DNA of 64,000 nt from NCBI GenBank assembly GCA_959347315.1, contig OY365811.1, positions 39,166,633-39,230,632 of the forward strand, in the 5' to 3' direction. Shown here in pieces: positions 22,456 through 34,423 of the stretch. The number at the start of each line of letters is the position of its first letter. Positions within the stretch are counted from its first letter, which is position 1. The DNA is from Bimastos eiseni. Taxonomy: Eukaryota; Annelida; Clitellata; Crassiclitellata; Lumbricidae. The notes under the pieces are model-generated. The model searched no databases. It was not told the origin of the DNA and saw nothing but the letters and a program-made list of their open reading frames with translations. Made by a program: the position numbers and the translations under genes.

Positions 22456-22624
22456 GACAGACAAAACAATAGCGACAGAAGGGCTGATGGAGGGAAAGGC
22501 AAATAGATTAAGGGAGTCTCAAGTATTCAACTCGTGGCCGATCAGTTTCCGTTGTGTGCAAACGGATATGACGACTGTTAGCCCTCGTGTATTTGTCTCC
22601 TCCTTTGACATACTTTGTACCTGT

Positions 22625-22905
22625 CCGAATGTCTGTTTGTCTGTTTGTCTGTTTGTCTGTTTGTCTGTTTGTCTGTATGCAGGTGTATGTGTCTGCCTCT
22701 TTTCTATCTATAAATCTGTCTGTCTGTCCATCTGCCCGTTTTTCTGTCTGCCTACCTGCCTGCATGATTGTCTGTCTGTCTGTCTGTCTGTCCGTCCGTC
22801 CGGCTGTCTGCCTCTCTGCCTATATATCTATCCACCTGTCTTTCTGCCTGTCTATCTATCTGTCTGTCTGCCTGCCTGAGTGCATGAGTGCCTGTTTGTC
22901 TGTCT
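22625..22905. repeat. (GTCT)n microsatellite
   Basis: GTCTGTTT and GTCTGCCT arrays. The open frames are compositional. Confidence 0.85.
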
Positions 22906-23329
22906 GCCTGTGGAAAGAACCGAGTCCTGACCCTGGACAATGACGTGCCTAGGCCTCTACCGAACAACCTACGTCCTCTGAGTATGAAGCGACGCCCAGC
23001 GATTCTCTGCAGAGATTTTCTTTGGTTGCAGAGTAAGCGTGATGATGTGATGCGGTCGTCGTCCAAAGTCGGAAGTGAAGGGTTACGAAGGTCAGATCCG
23101 AATTTAGGAACATGTAACACATGTGCTGCTGTTACTTGAACGTTCTATTTGAGAATTAATTAAATTGAAATATCACAAATCATTCTACATGCACATTTAA
23201 TCACCGATTAATGCGTCTGACAAGGGCAGCGATTACTATAGCGCTGTCTCAGCGTTGCTTAATACAGTTGCATTGTTGTGATCATAGATGTCCACAGGAG
23301 CCGGGTATACATCGTCTGGTGACTCTGAT

Positions 23330-24070
23330 CAAGAATATCACTCGGTGGGTCTAGTCTGGTCGGGTCAAGATCCTGGTTGGTTGGCTTGGGTCGGGTTTCC
23401 CAGCCCAAACTCATTTCGGCCCACCATTTTTTTTCGCAGACTCTAATCTTCAACTCTGTGCTTTTCATAGCCATTCGTAACGGTTAACATCTTCTGTTCG
23501 TGCGTTCTCTTGGATGATGTCCCATATGGAAAATTTAAAAAAACAATGGGAAGTTGATTTCCAGACGTCCTCTAAATTTCAAATGCAAATACAATCGCCG
23601 TGACGACTATAGGGACGGACTAGTTTTGTTCGGCATCTTCTTCCAATAGCAGACATATAAGAAAGTAAGTCTTGGCTGAAAGGAATAAACAAAGTTTAAC
23701 GGAGTCCTCCTTGATACGTTAAATTACTACAAGCTTGAATAGTATCAGTATTATTGTCCCATATAAAGCCGTCTGGATGCGTTGGGTCTTTACCAAATTA
23801 GAATTAGAAGAAAAATGATTCTTGTATTATTAGCCCTAAAGGCAAGCAGGATCTGATTGGGTCAGGTATAGTGCACTTCACGGGTCGGGTCATAACCGTC
23901 AGATATATGACTTCAGAAGTCGGGTCTGGTCCATTTTGGATGGGTCGGTTGAAATATGCAAGACAATGTGCTGTAATCTGTATACATAGAGTAAAATGCA
24001 ATTTCAGACAATAATAATTACTTTCCGTAGATTTGATTAGATTTGTTTTCATTATACGGGTGGGGTATGG
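23330..24070. repeat. GGGTCGGGT-rich segments, probable old transposon
   Basis: Two patches, 23335-23410 and 23855-23950, are rich in GGGTCGGGTC-like words, and a GGGTGGGG patch lies at 24057. Such sequence is common in old non-autonomous DNA transposons, but I could not find matched ends. Confidence 0.3.
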
Positions 24071-24079
24071 AATGAGGAT

Positions 24080-24640
24080 GGGAACATCGTCATCATCATC
24101 GTCATCGTTATCATAACAATATCTATTAATATAATAATAACAATACAAGCAATATTATTAATAATTAAAAAAATAAAATAAAATAATAGTCATGACTGTA
24201 GTCTTGGTGGCTGCAGTAGGGCCTAAATTAGCAGCAGCAGTTACAGTGACACGATGGATCTAATTTCCACGGCGGACCTAATATCCACGATGGATCTAAT
24301 ATCCACGAGTGGTCGTTGTTTTTCTGGAATCATGTCGGCTACTCATTTTAAACTTTGGCTCTCCCGAGTGGTACGATTTTCTGACAGATTGAACAACACA
24401 CGCCGAGTCACGCGGCAACATTGAGCAGCTGGTAGAAATATTGGTACCATTAGGTGTTTTAATCGTTTTGCAGGAAAGTAATTACTACCATGTAAGATGG
24501 GCGATAATAGGGTGCTGAGCCATGCAAAGCTGGAGTGTTGATCTCTGATTGGTCAGTCTGGATCAACCAATTACGGACTGGCCAATCACAGAACAATGCG
24601 CCGGTAGCGGGTAGGGGGCTTGGATGGAAGAATCGGTGAC
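24080..24640. other. No gene seen
   Basis: Short ATC and AAT runs, then a segment with oppositely oriented CCAAT boxes in an imperfect inverted repeat at about 24546-24592 (CTGATTGGTCAGTC .. GACTGGCCAATCACAG). Function unknown. Confidence 0.4.
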
Positions 24641-24834
24641 GATCAGGTCATCATTGAGAGACGGAACCGGAGGTGCTGGCCTTGAAGGACTCGGTGGCTC
24701 TGCGCCGGGGAGAGAGAGGTATCAGCAATCCGAGGAGGAGGAGGAGGAGGAGGAGGAGGAATGGATGGGTCATGTCCCGAAGGGTGCTTAATAAACGTAC
24801 TCGCGAAGCATCGAGAGCATACTGGTTGCCCTAA

Positions 24835-24965
24835 ACAGCAACCAAAGGGACAGAGAGACATACAAAGAAACATAGAGAGACGAACAAAGAAACATAGAGA
24901 GACAAACAAAGAGACAGAGACAAACAGAGAGACAGACATATAGACAGACAGAGAGTGAGTGAGAC
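24835..24965. repeat. GACAGAGA/ACAAAGA microsatellite
   Basis: Short tandem GAGACA units, preceded by (GGA)n at 24735-24760. An 18-base word GAGTGAGACAAGGCATGT also occurs twice, about 70 bp apart, near 24955 and 25026. Confidence 0.75.
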
Positions 24966-25407
24966 AAGGCATGTCAGCCGCCAGCTCTGAATTCAGCTGG
25001 CAATCGACGCAATAATAATGGCAATGAGTGAGACAAGGCATGTAATAATGGCCCCTCTGTGGTAAAGAATAAAACATAGACGATAAGTATACAAGAGCGA
25101 GAAGGACGAGATGGTGCGAGAGATACACTAACGAGGGAATACATGGTGTATACAGAGATATTATGATGAAATTGCCACAGTGATGGAGGGTGACATCTCT
25201 ATTATCCACAGCTATAACCATAGCCATAAAAATAGTCAATAATTTATATTGATGAACTGGTAATCAACAGAAATTACAATAGCTCGAGAGTTTAAAGGGA
25301 TTGACAGTCAACAATAGGAAAGAATCATAGACCCTAAAGGGACCCAAGTCCCGCTGGTATAGAGACACCCTGACACGTAGACGCGTAGTCTTATCAGGCT
25401 GCAAACA

Positions 25408-25668
25408 TGTTGGTCTTTTGGTTATTTGGTCTTTTGGTTATTTGGTCTTTTGGTCATTTGGTCTTTTGGTCATTTGGTCTTTTGGTTATTTGGTCTTTTG
25501 GTTATTTGGTCTTTTGGTTATTTGGTCTTTTGGTTATTTGGTCTTTTGGTTATTTGGTCTTTTGGTTATTTGGTCTTTTGGTTGTTTGGTCTTTGGTTAT
25601 TTGGTCTTTTGGTTATTTGGTCTTTTGGTTATTTGGTCTTTTGGTTATTTGGTCTTTTGGTTATTTGG
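25408..25668. repeat. Minisatellite, 16-bp unit TTTGGTCTTTTGGTTA
   Basis: About 16 near-identical units. Since 16 leaves remainder 1 on division by 3, the unit is read in all three phases in turn. This keeps three plus-strand frames open at once (Trp/Phe/Leu/Gly-rich). None is a credible gene. Confidence 0.95.
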
Positions 25669-25999
25669 TTTTTTACAAAAACCAAGAGATACAAAAATGG
25701 CAATTTTTGTTTTTTGGGTTTTAAATATATTTTTTCAATTGTGTGTTATTCAGTCCGAAATCAAGCCAAAAAATTATTTAAGCGAGTTGGAGCTCTTTTT
25801 CATGGTGTATTTTATGTTTTTTTATTTAAAAAAAACTGTTGTGATAAAATCCAAAAGGAAAACTAAAAACCAAAACAACCAAATAAAATCAAATAAAACT
25901 AAAAAAACAAAAAAACAACTTTTGATTTATATTCACCTGACGTCATCAACCAATATAGAAAGCAGCAGAACGAGCAGCATACCAGTAACGCAACAAATA

Positions 26000-26815
26000 T
26001 CTTTACCCCACACGCATGAATTCGTTCCAGTGGCCATCGCATCTTAAAACCCCATGTGGGTCATGCATAAACCGCACCAGATTAGAATTTCTACAAGAGT
26101 TGGACTTCCGTCCGACAGAACGCAAGATCTCCGCGGGACAACTTGCCTTTTTCAACAAAAATCCATTTGTAGACAGCGTTTTAATCGGTCGCCCTCTGCA
26201 GAGGCTCCTTTGGAAACCAGAAGCTCGCCAAAAGAAGAGGAACGAAGAGTCCGACCGCCAGACATACTCGGAAAATGGTTGAACAGGTCCCACAGAAATG
26301 CAGGGGTGGGTCAGAGCCAAGAAGGCATCTCCGGACCAGCACAGCTAATCTATAGCTGATGTATTGCGAGATGGGAGCCAGCTTACTTACATGAGTAAGT
26401 TCATGTAGTCCGAGACAGAAGTGTATAAATTTAGAAAACGCCCAATGAAGCGGGCAGCAGAGCAAAGAACCAAATGGAGACGGGCGATCAACGCTCGGGG
26501 CAGTCCAACCAGGACAGAGCAGCAATTGTCAAGTATAGGCTGGTGACAAAGGCACGGACTACGGCAGCAGAAACCTCATGACATACGTAGACAACGAGAA
26601 ACAGCTCGCAGCTGGCGAAGTTGACGATAACAACTATGGGTGAGCTGATTGATATATGCGATGAAAAGCTAAGTGCTTAGTATATAGAGCAATACCCAAC
26701 GCTCGGAAAGAATCCAGAAAGATAAGATGCGGAAAAGTTTCAGCTACCAAATACCAGTCAACGGTGAACTTTATGGGCAACAAGATCATAGATTATGTAA
26801 TGTAATGTAATGTAA
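26000..26815. other. Unassigned segment ending in (ATGTA)n, possible retroelement remnant
   Basis: Overlapping short frames on both strands at 26003-26360 have mixed composition, but I recognise no domain. The segment ends in a short (TAATG)n run at about 26797-26820, as some LINE tails do. No RT motif is visible, so this is only a suggestion. Confidence 0.25.
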
Positions 26816-27383
26816 TGTAGGCCTAAATACTCGAGAATTTCTCAGCGCACACAAAAGCTACGTCATGGAGACAAGCTTATTCATCGGCACTTATGCATTT
26901 CTTTTAGCATACACCGATTTAAAGTAAGCTTATAAATTCGTAGTTTTGTTGTTCCTTGTCAGTCACGATCATCAAAGTATTCTTTAGGAAAGTCTTTGCG
27001 GTCGGAAAAACATCGTCTGCGGGTCAACCCTTTGCCAATCACGATAACGACCTATATATCATTGCGTCGTGCAGAAATCTCCATCTGTAGGGGACGTCAA
27101 CACTGAAACAATTTCTACGGCGTCTAATTATAACTGGCGATGATGCAGCGATCATGTCGAGAGGGTCACAAGATGTGTCACGCATGCATTTCGATATCAT
27201 GGCCTTTTTAGGGACGTCAACTCCGAAGCACGATACAGACCCGTTGAGCACACGATGTAGTTTATAGACCTAAGCGTGATGGCCTGGGTTTTTCCTGCGA
27301 TGACGCGGCGCGTCCCACTTGGCTGATGTCACGAAGTGGTTATAGGTTGAACGGACCGACTCCCTACCAGGTTTAGTAAGCGC

Positions 27384-27391
27384 TATAAATA
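27384..27391 (+). promoter_or_regulatory. TATA box (TATAAATA) of a possible gene start
   Basis: TATAAATA is preceded by two GGGACGTCAA words (27091-27100, 27211-27220; each contains GACGTCA, resembling a cAMP-response element). It lies 39 bases before an ATG that opens a short exon with a good donor. Expected transcription start about 27412-27420. Confidence 0.4.
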
Positions 27392-27429
27392 GCATCTGGA
27401 TTACACACAAAATTCACGAGCAAAGATCG

Positions 27430-27494
27430 ATGGCCAACGTCAGTGTGTACGTTGTAAGTGAATTCCTTGGCGTAGAATTCCCAAAAGAACCCGA
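27430..27494 (+). CDS. Possible first coding exon, unknown gene
   Basis: The ATG at 27430 opens a frame starting MANVSVYVVSEFLG and running to the donor CCCGA|GTAAGTG at 27495. A second GTAAGTG inside, at 27454, is an alternative donor. The TATA box upstream is well placed. I could not find a convincing second exon in the following sequence, so the gene, if real, has a long first intron. Function unknown. Confidence 0.3.
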
Positions 27495-27884
27495 GTAAGT
27501 GTTTCTTCCCAAGTGTCTGCCTGCTTGTACCAGTGCGTCACTCTATTCGTCTCCTCGTTTGTTAGTCTGCCACAGCACGACGCAAAAAACTATGAAAATA
27601 TTTCGTCATCGGCGTAAACTGTTTTAAGAAGACGACGTCTGAGCTTTAATAGGATATTTGAAACCGCCTACGATGTTTGAAACCTTAGATTTGTTTTAAA
27701 AGTTTCTGACTAAGGTTATTTCCAATAAATACCACCACATTCGTTGAATCCATAATTCATTAACGAGTATACATCTATATTTTTTTTATCATCGGAACAC
27801 AATTTATCATAGTGTTGCAAAAACATACGATCATATACACATTGAGCAATGCTCCTATTGCAAACAAGCTCATTTGCATATATA

Positions 27885-28030
27885 CATATATTTACATTAT
27901 ATATATATATATATATATGTGTGTGTATATATGTATATATACATGTGTATATGCGACTATCTGCACATACACATATATATGCATACATATATATATACAC
28001 ACATGCATATATGTATATAATACCTATAAC
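27885..28030. repeat. TATA/TATG microsatellite
   Basis: AT-rich dinucleotide and tetranucleotide repeats. The Tyr/Ile frames are artefacts. Nothing supported between 28030 and 28900. Confidence 0.8.
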
Positions 28031-28904
28031 ATAATTATATATAATAATGCATTTTAGTGCAAATTCATGCAAGTAGGCTATACATAAATGTATGGACCTG
28101 TACAAATCTACGAATCGAACCATATATGTGTTTTTACATTCATGCGTATCTTTGTATATGACGCTTGCAATGCTGTATGTATGTGTGCGTACGTGTGTAT
28201 GTGCGTTTCTGCGTGGGCGCTATCATCGCCTTCATCGCCAACCTCTTTCGGATAAACAGAACCTATTTTAATATGAGGGGTTTACGGAGAAATCGGCGCA
28301 GTCTATACACCGAAGAACCAAAAATATACGTACAAACGACTGTCAAGAGGACTCTCTGTGAGGCATCGTATATAAGCCATTAAGCCATTGTCCCCAGAAT
28401 TTCCCTCCAATTAAGTCATGAAAATATCCAAGTCACATAGGTATGGAGAGGCGAGGGCATCATCTTTCTGTCCAGACCTGTTCTATAACCAACCGTCTGT
28501 AGAGACCTGTGTAGTTGTCTCGCTGCTTTTACAGACTCGAAATGGCCAACGACAACGAGTGTAGGTAGGTCTAGATGCGCATCGCGATTGGTCTTCGAAG
28601 GCTTTAGTTGTTGTCTAACAGAAGGGATAGAGCGCCATTGTTTGACTCCTCTGAGAGGTTCTAAGGCTATTGCGGTTATGTAGGATCACATCGCGTGGCT
28701 ATAGCAGTGCTTGAGCAAGGTCGACTCCCAGAGAGAGAGGGCATCATAAGATCATGCGACGGTTCTCATCGACTCTGTGTAGTGGCCATGGAGTCAATTA
28801 TAGATAGTATGTTGGTCACATATGCTCTGCTGACGTTGAGGGAGATGACTTGCCAGCCTGAAACTCTAAGGCGCTATATTATGATTTAAAGCTAAATGCA
28901 AGAC

Positions 28905-28975
28905 ACCGGCCTATTCGCGGGCGCTGGGTCGAGTCAAATGGGTTGTCCGTATATGCCGAGGCTGAGAAAGATAAA
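28905..28975 (+). repeat. Interspersed repeat 'core A' (copy)
   Basis: ACACCGGCCTATTCGCGGGC, GCTGGGTCGAGTC, GGGTTGTCCG: the same order of words as copies at 31270 and 61615. Confidence 0.5.
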
Positions 28976-28987
28976 GTCGTTAACGCT

Positions 28988-30355
28988 TCATACCCGCTGT
29001 CTGCCAAATTGGATCATCCCACCGAACATCATGGAGCTCCATCTAGTGGTAAGTGAAAACCATTCATCGTAAGTTAGAGGTTCAAGTACAGACGGATATC
29101 CATGGAGAAATGTTAGCGAGTATTCTTGTAGCTCCTCTGAAAACAGAGAAGTTGCGGTCGTTATTTGTCGCCTTGTCATCATAGATAGAATTGCATTAGC
29201 TTAGATCAAATTAGATGACAATGTATTAGATGAAACCGGATCGTATTGACTTGGAGATCAACTGACGAGGGATCAATTGCGGAGATCAACTGACGGGGAA
29301 TCAACTGACGCGATGCCAAGAAGTCATAATGGATGTGTGCATGGATTCAGTATTGCATTGTATACTCTTAGGCTAAACGAAAGTTGAGAACTAACAGTTA
29401 TAACTGTTGAAAATAATCTTAGTTGAAGTCAATCAGCTGTATTTGTTGCCCCAACAATTCCGTTCAATTGTGGAGCGACCCAAGATTTCCCATCTAGACT
29501 GCAGTGGGCCTATATATAGTCACAGTTTTTCGTCCTAATCTAGACACCTTCTTAATAAAACTAAGTCTAAATAACAATTCCATTTTGGACCGCATTACTT
29601 ATAATCAGACTTAAATTTTTTTGAGTCATAGCCTATATATACACAATATGCCGTATTTTAACGGTGGGAACTGTCCAAAACAATTTATGTTGACGTCAAC
29701 AGGTTTCATAAAGTTGCCATGCACAAGACGTCGTTAAACTCTGGATCCATCGATTTTGCTTAGTCCGATATAAATATATATATATATACACACATATGGA
29801 TATGGCTTACTAAGTAACTAACGATGGTGTTTAGTTAGAAACCCTGAAAGCGACTGCAATTGATGATAATTATACGCCCATAGCTTACAGACAGCATTGG
29901 AACCCAGGTCCCAAGCGATAGGGATAAAATGCTGCACCAATTAGGCCTACAGCGACGTTTTCGAAATTCTCAAAATCCGTTATCAGCGCGACTTCTCCAA
30001 ATTACTCCCTCAAGATTGTTCTTCTTTCAATACTCCTCCTCGCTCTTTCAGCGGTCTATACGTAGGGCCTACTGCCGCATTTGTGCAGGCCTGGAATTTC
30101 TACATAACACATTTCGAACGTATACGCCTACCCTTGACCTCTTCGTAGTTCAAGAGTGGATTGGGATTGAGAGGGGTAAACGATCTGGGGTTTCCCAGAA
30201 CCATTTAGACCAATTCTCAACAACATGTAACTTAAGGTACGATTAGGTTGCAGTCAAGGACACAAGGCCAACGGTTACCAGTATACCTGACACTATAGAG
30301 GATCAGGAAGTTTAGACAAAACAGTCTCTCTGTGCGCTGCATGATAGTAATTATC
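28988..30355. other. No gene supported
   Basis: A minus-strand frame (28988-29182) preceded by CTGTTTTCAG has mixed composition but no recognised family. A short GGGATCAA/GATCAACTGACG tandem patch lies at 29250-29312. A TA run lies at 29770-29790. Otherwise unremarkable. Confidence 0.4.
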
Positions 30356-30360
30356 AACTG

Positions 30361-30460
30361 CGGTTGAAGGACAAACTCCGTTACTGCTCGCGCTCTGGCG
30401 ATGCCAGCCCCAAACCTGGATAAAGGGGGATGGCTATCACAAAGTGTCGCAAAACTGAAA
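30361..30460 (+). repeat. Interspersed repeat 'core B' (copy 2)
   Basis: GGTTGAAGGACA, GCTCTGGCGATGCCAGCCCC, AACCTGGATAAAGGGGGATG, GCTATCACAAAGTGTCGCAA. It combines the front half seen at 5168 with the back half seen at 32413 and 50837, which shows they belong to one family. Confidence 0.6.
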
Positions 30461-30721
30461 CCAATACTACAATTACTACTACTACTACTGCTATTACTTT
30501 GAAGGCCATTCGCTGAATCCTGAATCCTTGAGACTTGAACTTTTAAGTGTAGGCCTACATTCAGATAAACCAAGAGCAGCTTGTTTCTGCGAAAAGGGTG
30601 TTTTTTCGAAGTGGTTCCTGCCCCTATCTCGCCCTCGGTTATAGGTCAAGGACCAATGGAAGGAACGCCTCTTCTCTATGGGGGTAGAGGGCAGTTGAAC
30701 TATTACATAACAGCTGTGTGG

Positions 30722-30840
30722 CATGGTGGTTGATTGGTTAAAGAGGTCGACCTGAAACGCAGAGAGTGCGGGTTCGATCCTCGTCCAAGGAGTCACTGTG
30801 TATAGGAACCTTGAGCAAGTCCTTTACATACAATTGCGCT
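30722..30840 (+). mobile_element. tRNA-derived SINE with CORE-like body
   Basis: RNA polymerase III promoter boxes at tRNA spacing: A box TGGTTGATTGG (30727-30737) and B box GGTTCGATCC (30771-30780). The body that follows has GGAACCTTGAGCAAGTCCTT (30805-30824), which closely resembles the conserved core of MIR/CORE-type SINEs (CCTTGGGCAAGTCACTT). The anticodon arm does not fold well, so this is a SINE rather than a tRNA gene. Confidence 0.75.
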
Positions 30841-31255
30841 GCAAATAATAATAACTGTAATTCCAATATTTATATATATATATATATCCACTTCTGAACT
30901 AATTAAAAGGGCAATATCAAATTACACTTGTATTGTATAATAATTGTCTTTAAACATTTCTAGAGCGTTTTCTACAACCTGTGTTTTATTGTATCAAATA
31001 GAGGTCGAGGTTTGTGTATACTTTACTAAGCGCTACGCTACAGAGCTGTTCAACACATGTGCACCTTTGCAAATATTAGATTACATTAGTATTACAATTT
31101 CAATTACAACTGCAATTTAAATACCTTCTTCCTATAGGCTAACACCTGTTAAGCTCGTGTAGCGTGTGATGAGATCATGTTGTAACTTAATGCAAATGTA
31201 ATCGCTGTCTGTCGCATAATTTAAAAAAAATTCAAATTTCAAAAGCCCCACTGGG
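30841..31255. other. No gene seen
   Basis: AT-rich sequence with one TA run at 30870-30886. Confidence 0.5.
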
Positions 31256-31362
31256 AAGCTTTGCATAGGACACCAGCTTATTCACTAACGCTGCGTCGTG
31301 TCGCAGTGGTTGTCCAGAGATTTCAAGCAGAGATCCAAGGGCTGAGGGAATATATAAATTGT
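31256..31362 (+). repeat. Interspersed repeat 'core A' (best copy)
   Basis: ACACCAGCTTATTCACTAAC, GCTGCGTCGTGTCGCAGTGG, TTGTCCAGAGATTTCAAGCA, GAGATCCAAGGGCTGAGG. It ends at a (TTA)n tract, as a retroposon 3' end might. Confidence 0.6.
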
Positions 31363-31364
31363 CC

Positions 31365-31429
<65 letters not shown>

Positions 31430-31507
31430 GTTATTATCATAATTGATATGACTATTAATAATAAATATTAATACAATTATTAATAATATTAGAACTATCA
31501 TCATCAT

Positions 31508-31558
<51 letters not shown>

Positions 31559-31559
31559 A

Positions 31560-31627
<68 letters not shown>

Positions 31628-31640
31628 CATCATCAACATC
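31363..31640. repeat. (TTA)n microsatellites
   Basis: Two long TTA arrays (31363-31435 and 31508-31628) separated by AT-rich sequence. Frames are poly-Tyr, poly-Ile or poly-Asn. Confidence 0.95.
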
Positions 31641-31898
31641 ATTAATGTTTTTATTATCACTATTATTATGTTTACTGTTGTCGTTGTTTTTGTTGTTATT
31701 AAATACAATCGGCTTTGTGTGAATGTAGACCAGACATGAGAGGTTGGATACTATTATAGGCAACATATCGTCCTTTATGTGCGTTGCCCTCAATCGGCTC
31801 AATGCGTCTCAAAGTCTCTCTTCTCTTTGGTTGAATGGCTTTATTCAACAACTAAACAGGGTCATTGAGAGCGTCGTCATTCGTCAGGGTATCAGCCG

Positions 31899-32378
31899 AA
31901 CCCCACCCTACCCAATCCCACCAATCCTAACCCCAACCTACCCAATCCCACCAATCCTAATCCCAACCTACCCAATCCCACCAATCCTAACCCCAACCTA
32001 CCCAATCCCACCAATCCTAATCCCAACCTACCCAATCCCACCAATCCTAACCCCAACCTACCCAATCCCACCAATCCTAATCCCAACCTACCCAATCCCA
32101 CCAATTCTAATCCCAAGCTACCCAATCCCACCAATCCTAACCCCAACCTACCCAATCCCACCAATCCTAACCCCAACCTACCCAATCCCACCAATCCTAA
32201 TCCCAACCTACCCAATCCCACCAATCCTAACCCCAACCTACCCAATCCCACCAATCCTAATCCCAACCTACCCAATCCCACCAATTCTAATCCCAAGCTA
32301 CCCAATCCCACCAATCCTAACCCCAACCTACCCAATCCCACCAATCCTAACCCCACCCTACCCAATCCCACCATTCCG
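31899..32378. repeat. Minisatellite, 30-bp unit with 180-bp higher-order period
   Basis: About 16 copies of a 30-bp unit (CCCAATCCCACCAATCCTAA plus a 10-base C/T-rich remainder). Rare variants (TTCTAATCCCAAGC) recur exactly 180 bases apart (32104 and 32284), and the 60-base blocks at 32041 and 32101 equal those at 32221 and 32281. Because 30 is a multiple of 3, long Pro/Ile/Thr and Gly/Leu frames stay open on both strands. I regard them as artefacts. Confidence 0.93.
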
Positions 32379-32412
32379 TTTGAGATATTAAGATTTAAAT
32401 TATATTCTACTC

Positions 32413-32455
32413 TAATGGTCTTTGTTATCACACAGTGTCGTTAAACTACAACAAC
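32413..32455 (+). repeat. Interspersed repeat 'core B' (3' part)
   Basis: TAATGGTCTTTGTTATCACA followed by CAGTGTCGTTAAAC. The first 20 bases are identical to 50832-50851. 32456-32990 holds no supported gene. Confidence 0.65.
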
Positions 32456-32999
32456 AACCCCTCGTCTGGGTCGCGCTCCAGTCTGCGCACATACACACAG
32501 CTAGCAACTGCCAAGGATGACCAAGACTAATAAAAAAATTGTCAGGCCACATAATTATATGAGCACCTGTCCAAAAAAGTACCGAATTGACATGAACTCC
32601 AGGATCTGGCCTGAGCAAGTTTTGGGGAGCTGCCCCGCCACCGTAGCGACACTACTGATATACTTCACTTTGGTATGGATGGATGCGTGGGGGCATGTGT
32701 GTATTTATTAATCCAGACCCTAAATAAAACGTACACCTCCAAAGATTTAGACATCTGGGCCTTAGTTGGTCGATGCGTCAACTACCGCTTTGTGGTAAAA
32801 TAAACGCAGTTCCCAATACGATTGAAAGTGTTGGAAATGCCCGCCATATTTCGGCAGACATCCAGGAAGGAAAAGTAGCAATTCTGGTGTGCTAAGTATA
32901 AGATATATTGCCATCAAGTGCCTACCTAGAGTTATTGCGAGAAAATTGTAATGATGGTAGTAAAAATGATACTACTAATAATAAAAATCATACTAACTA

Positions 33000-33045
33000 T
33001 AATAATAATAATAACAACAGCAATAATAATAATAATAACAACAGC

Positions 33046-33079
<34 letters not shown>

Positions 33080-33190
33080 GGGGAAGTGGTTGTAAATGTA
33101 ATAGTAATGGTAATAATAATAATAATAATAATAATGATAACAATAATAAAAATAATAATAGCAATAATAATTATTATTATTATTATTTTT

Positions 33191-33221
<31 letters not shown>

Positions 33222-33639
33222 ATATTATTATTATTATTTCTGTAATAATAATAATATTAATAATAATAATAATATTGATGCTAATAATAGCAATAATAAT
33301 ACTAATACTAAATCGACGACGATGATAATGATGATGCAAATTATAGTAATAATTATAATATTAGTAACGACACTATTGTAAAATGACAACAACAACAATA
33401 GCAATAACATTGACATTAGGAATTACAATACTAATAATGAGATGATTTGCTATTCGTGAAAATAAAATAATAATAGCAATAACAACGGCAACAGCGGCAA
33501 CAATAATAACAAGAGCAACAACATTAAATGTCACAGCAACAGAAACAACAACAATTACCACAACAACAACAACAACAACAACAATAATAATAATAATAAT
33601 AATAAAAATAATAATAACAATTATAATAATAACAGTTTC

Positions 33640-33715
<76 letters not shown>
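33000..33715. repeat. AAT/AAC microsatellite complex
   Basis: Successive AAT, AAC, TTA and GCAACA arrays, ending in a pure (AAT)n tract of about 70 bases up to 33713. Confidence 0.93.
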
Positions 33716-34335
33716 TGGCGTAAACCGTTCGGACGCTACCAGGTCGCGCAACGGTATCGGCTCCAGCCCTCTTCTGTGTCTGGAGCCACTCGAGTCACTT
33801 CTAAGTCGATGTTTAGCATAGCCTGACCGTTCTCCATCTCTGCCTATCGTAGCAGTGACTGTCAGAGGAGAATCGGGGTTGACCGTTTCTCTAAAAGAGG
33901 CAACAGTATATGACTCTGTCTCGGGATCAGACTCTATCACTTCCGCGGTCGCCGGATGGGCAACGTCCTGAGGATGGCCTTTATTCAGAACAGGGTTCGC
34001 TCTTTTACCGACCGGAGTCTTCCCTTTCTTGTTTACTCGCTTAGAGACGGTTTTCCTCTTTCTCTCTACCTGACCTGAGCTTCGTCGTATCATTCTACAT
34101 CTCGTGACTCTTGAACAATCGCCAACAGGGGGCATCAAACGTTCTCCCTGTTCCGGAGAGCAGAAATATTTGTAACAAGTCCCTTCGTCACTTTGCCGTA
34201 GGCAATGCTGGCCACTGATCTTAACGTCGCCTTTCCCAGACACTTATCCACCGGAAATCGCACCTTCCACTCTTCATGTACCTCTCGCTCCATGTCCGTG
34301 TGTGGCATACCGGCCTCACACGTGTAAATTATCAT
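33716..34335 (-). pseudogene. Broken ORF of unknown origin at the edge of a CpG-rich block
   Basis: Two overlapping minus-strand frames of mixed, basic composition. One ends at 34135 and includes HEEWKVRFPVDK. The other starts at 34243 and includes KISGQHCLRQ, a Lys/Arg-rich stretch (VERKRKTVSKRVNKKGK) and runs into the (AAT)n tract. A frameshift near 34200-34240 would join them. The basic middle could be a gag-like or nucleic-acid-binding segment, but I recognise no family. It borders tandem repeats at 34424-35080. Confidence 0.35.
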
Positions 34336-34423
34336 GCACCACGATTTACCGTCCTCTGCGTTTTGAAGTTATCCACCAACACCGTAACATATACTGAGAC
34401 TTCGGGAAAACCCGGGGAGTATC

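Noticed and set aside
29255..29315. CTGACGAG words suggesting a hammerhead core
   Set aside because: No GAAA box or flanking stems; it is a short GATCAACTGACG tandem repeat.
31899..32378. CRISPR-like regular array
   Set aside because: No unique spacers between units; a simple minisatellite in an animal genome.
31744..32431. Pro/Ile/Thr-repeat and Gly/Leu-repeat proteins (215 and 179 residues)
   Set aside because: Caused by a 30-bp minisatellite whose period is divisible by three; both strands are open and the flanks are unrelated.
33638..34243. Intact 201-residue protein on the minus strand
   Set aside because: The C-terminus is poly-Tyr from the (AAT)n tract and the N-terminal part seems frame-shifted from an upstream frame; treated as a broken ORF.
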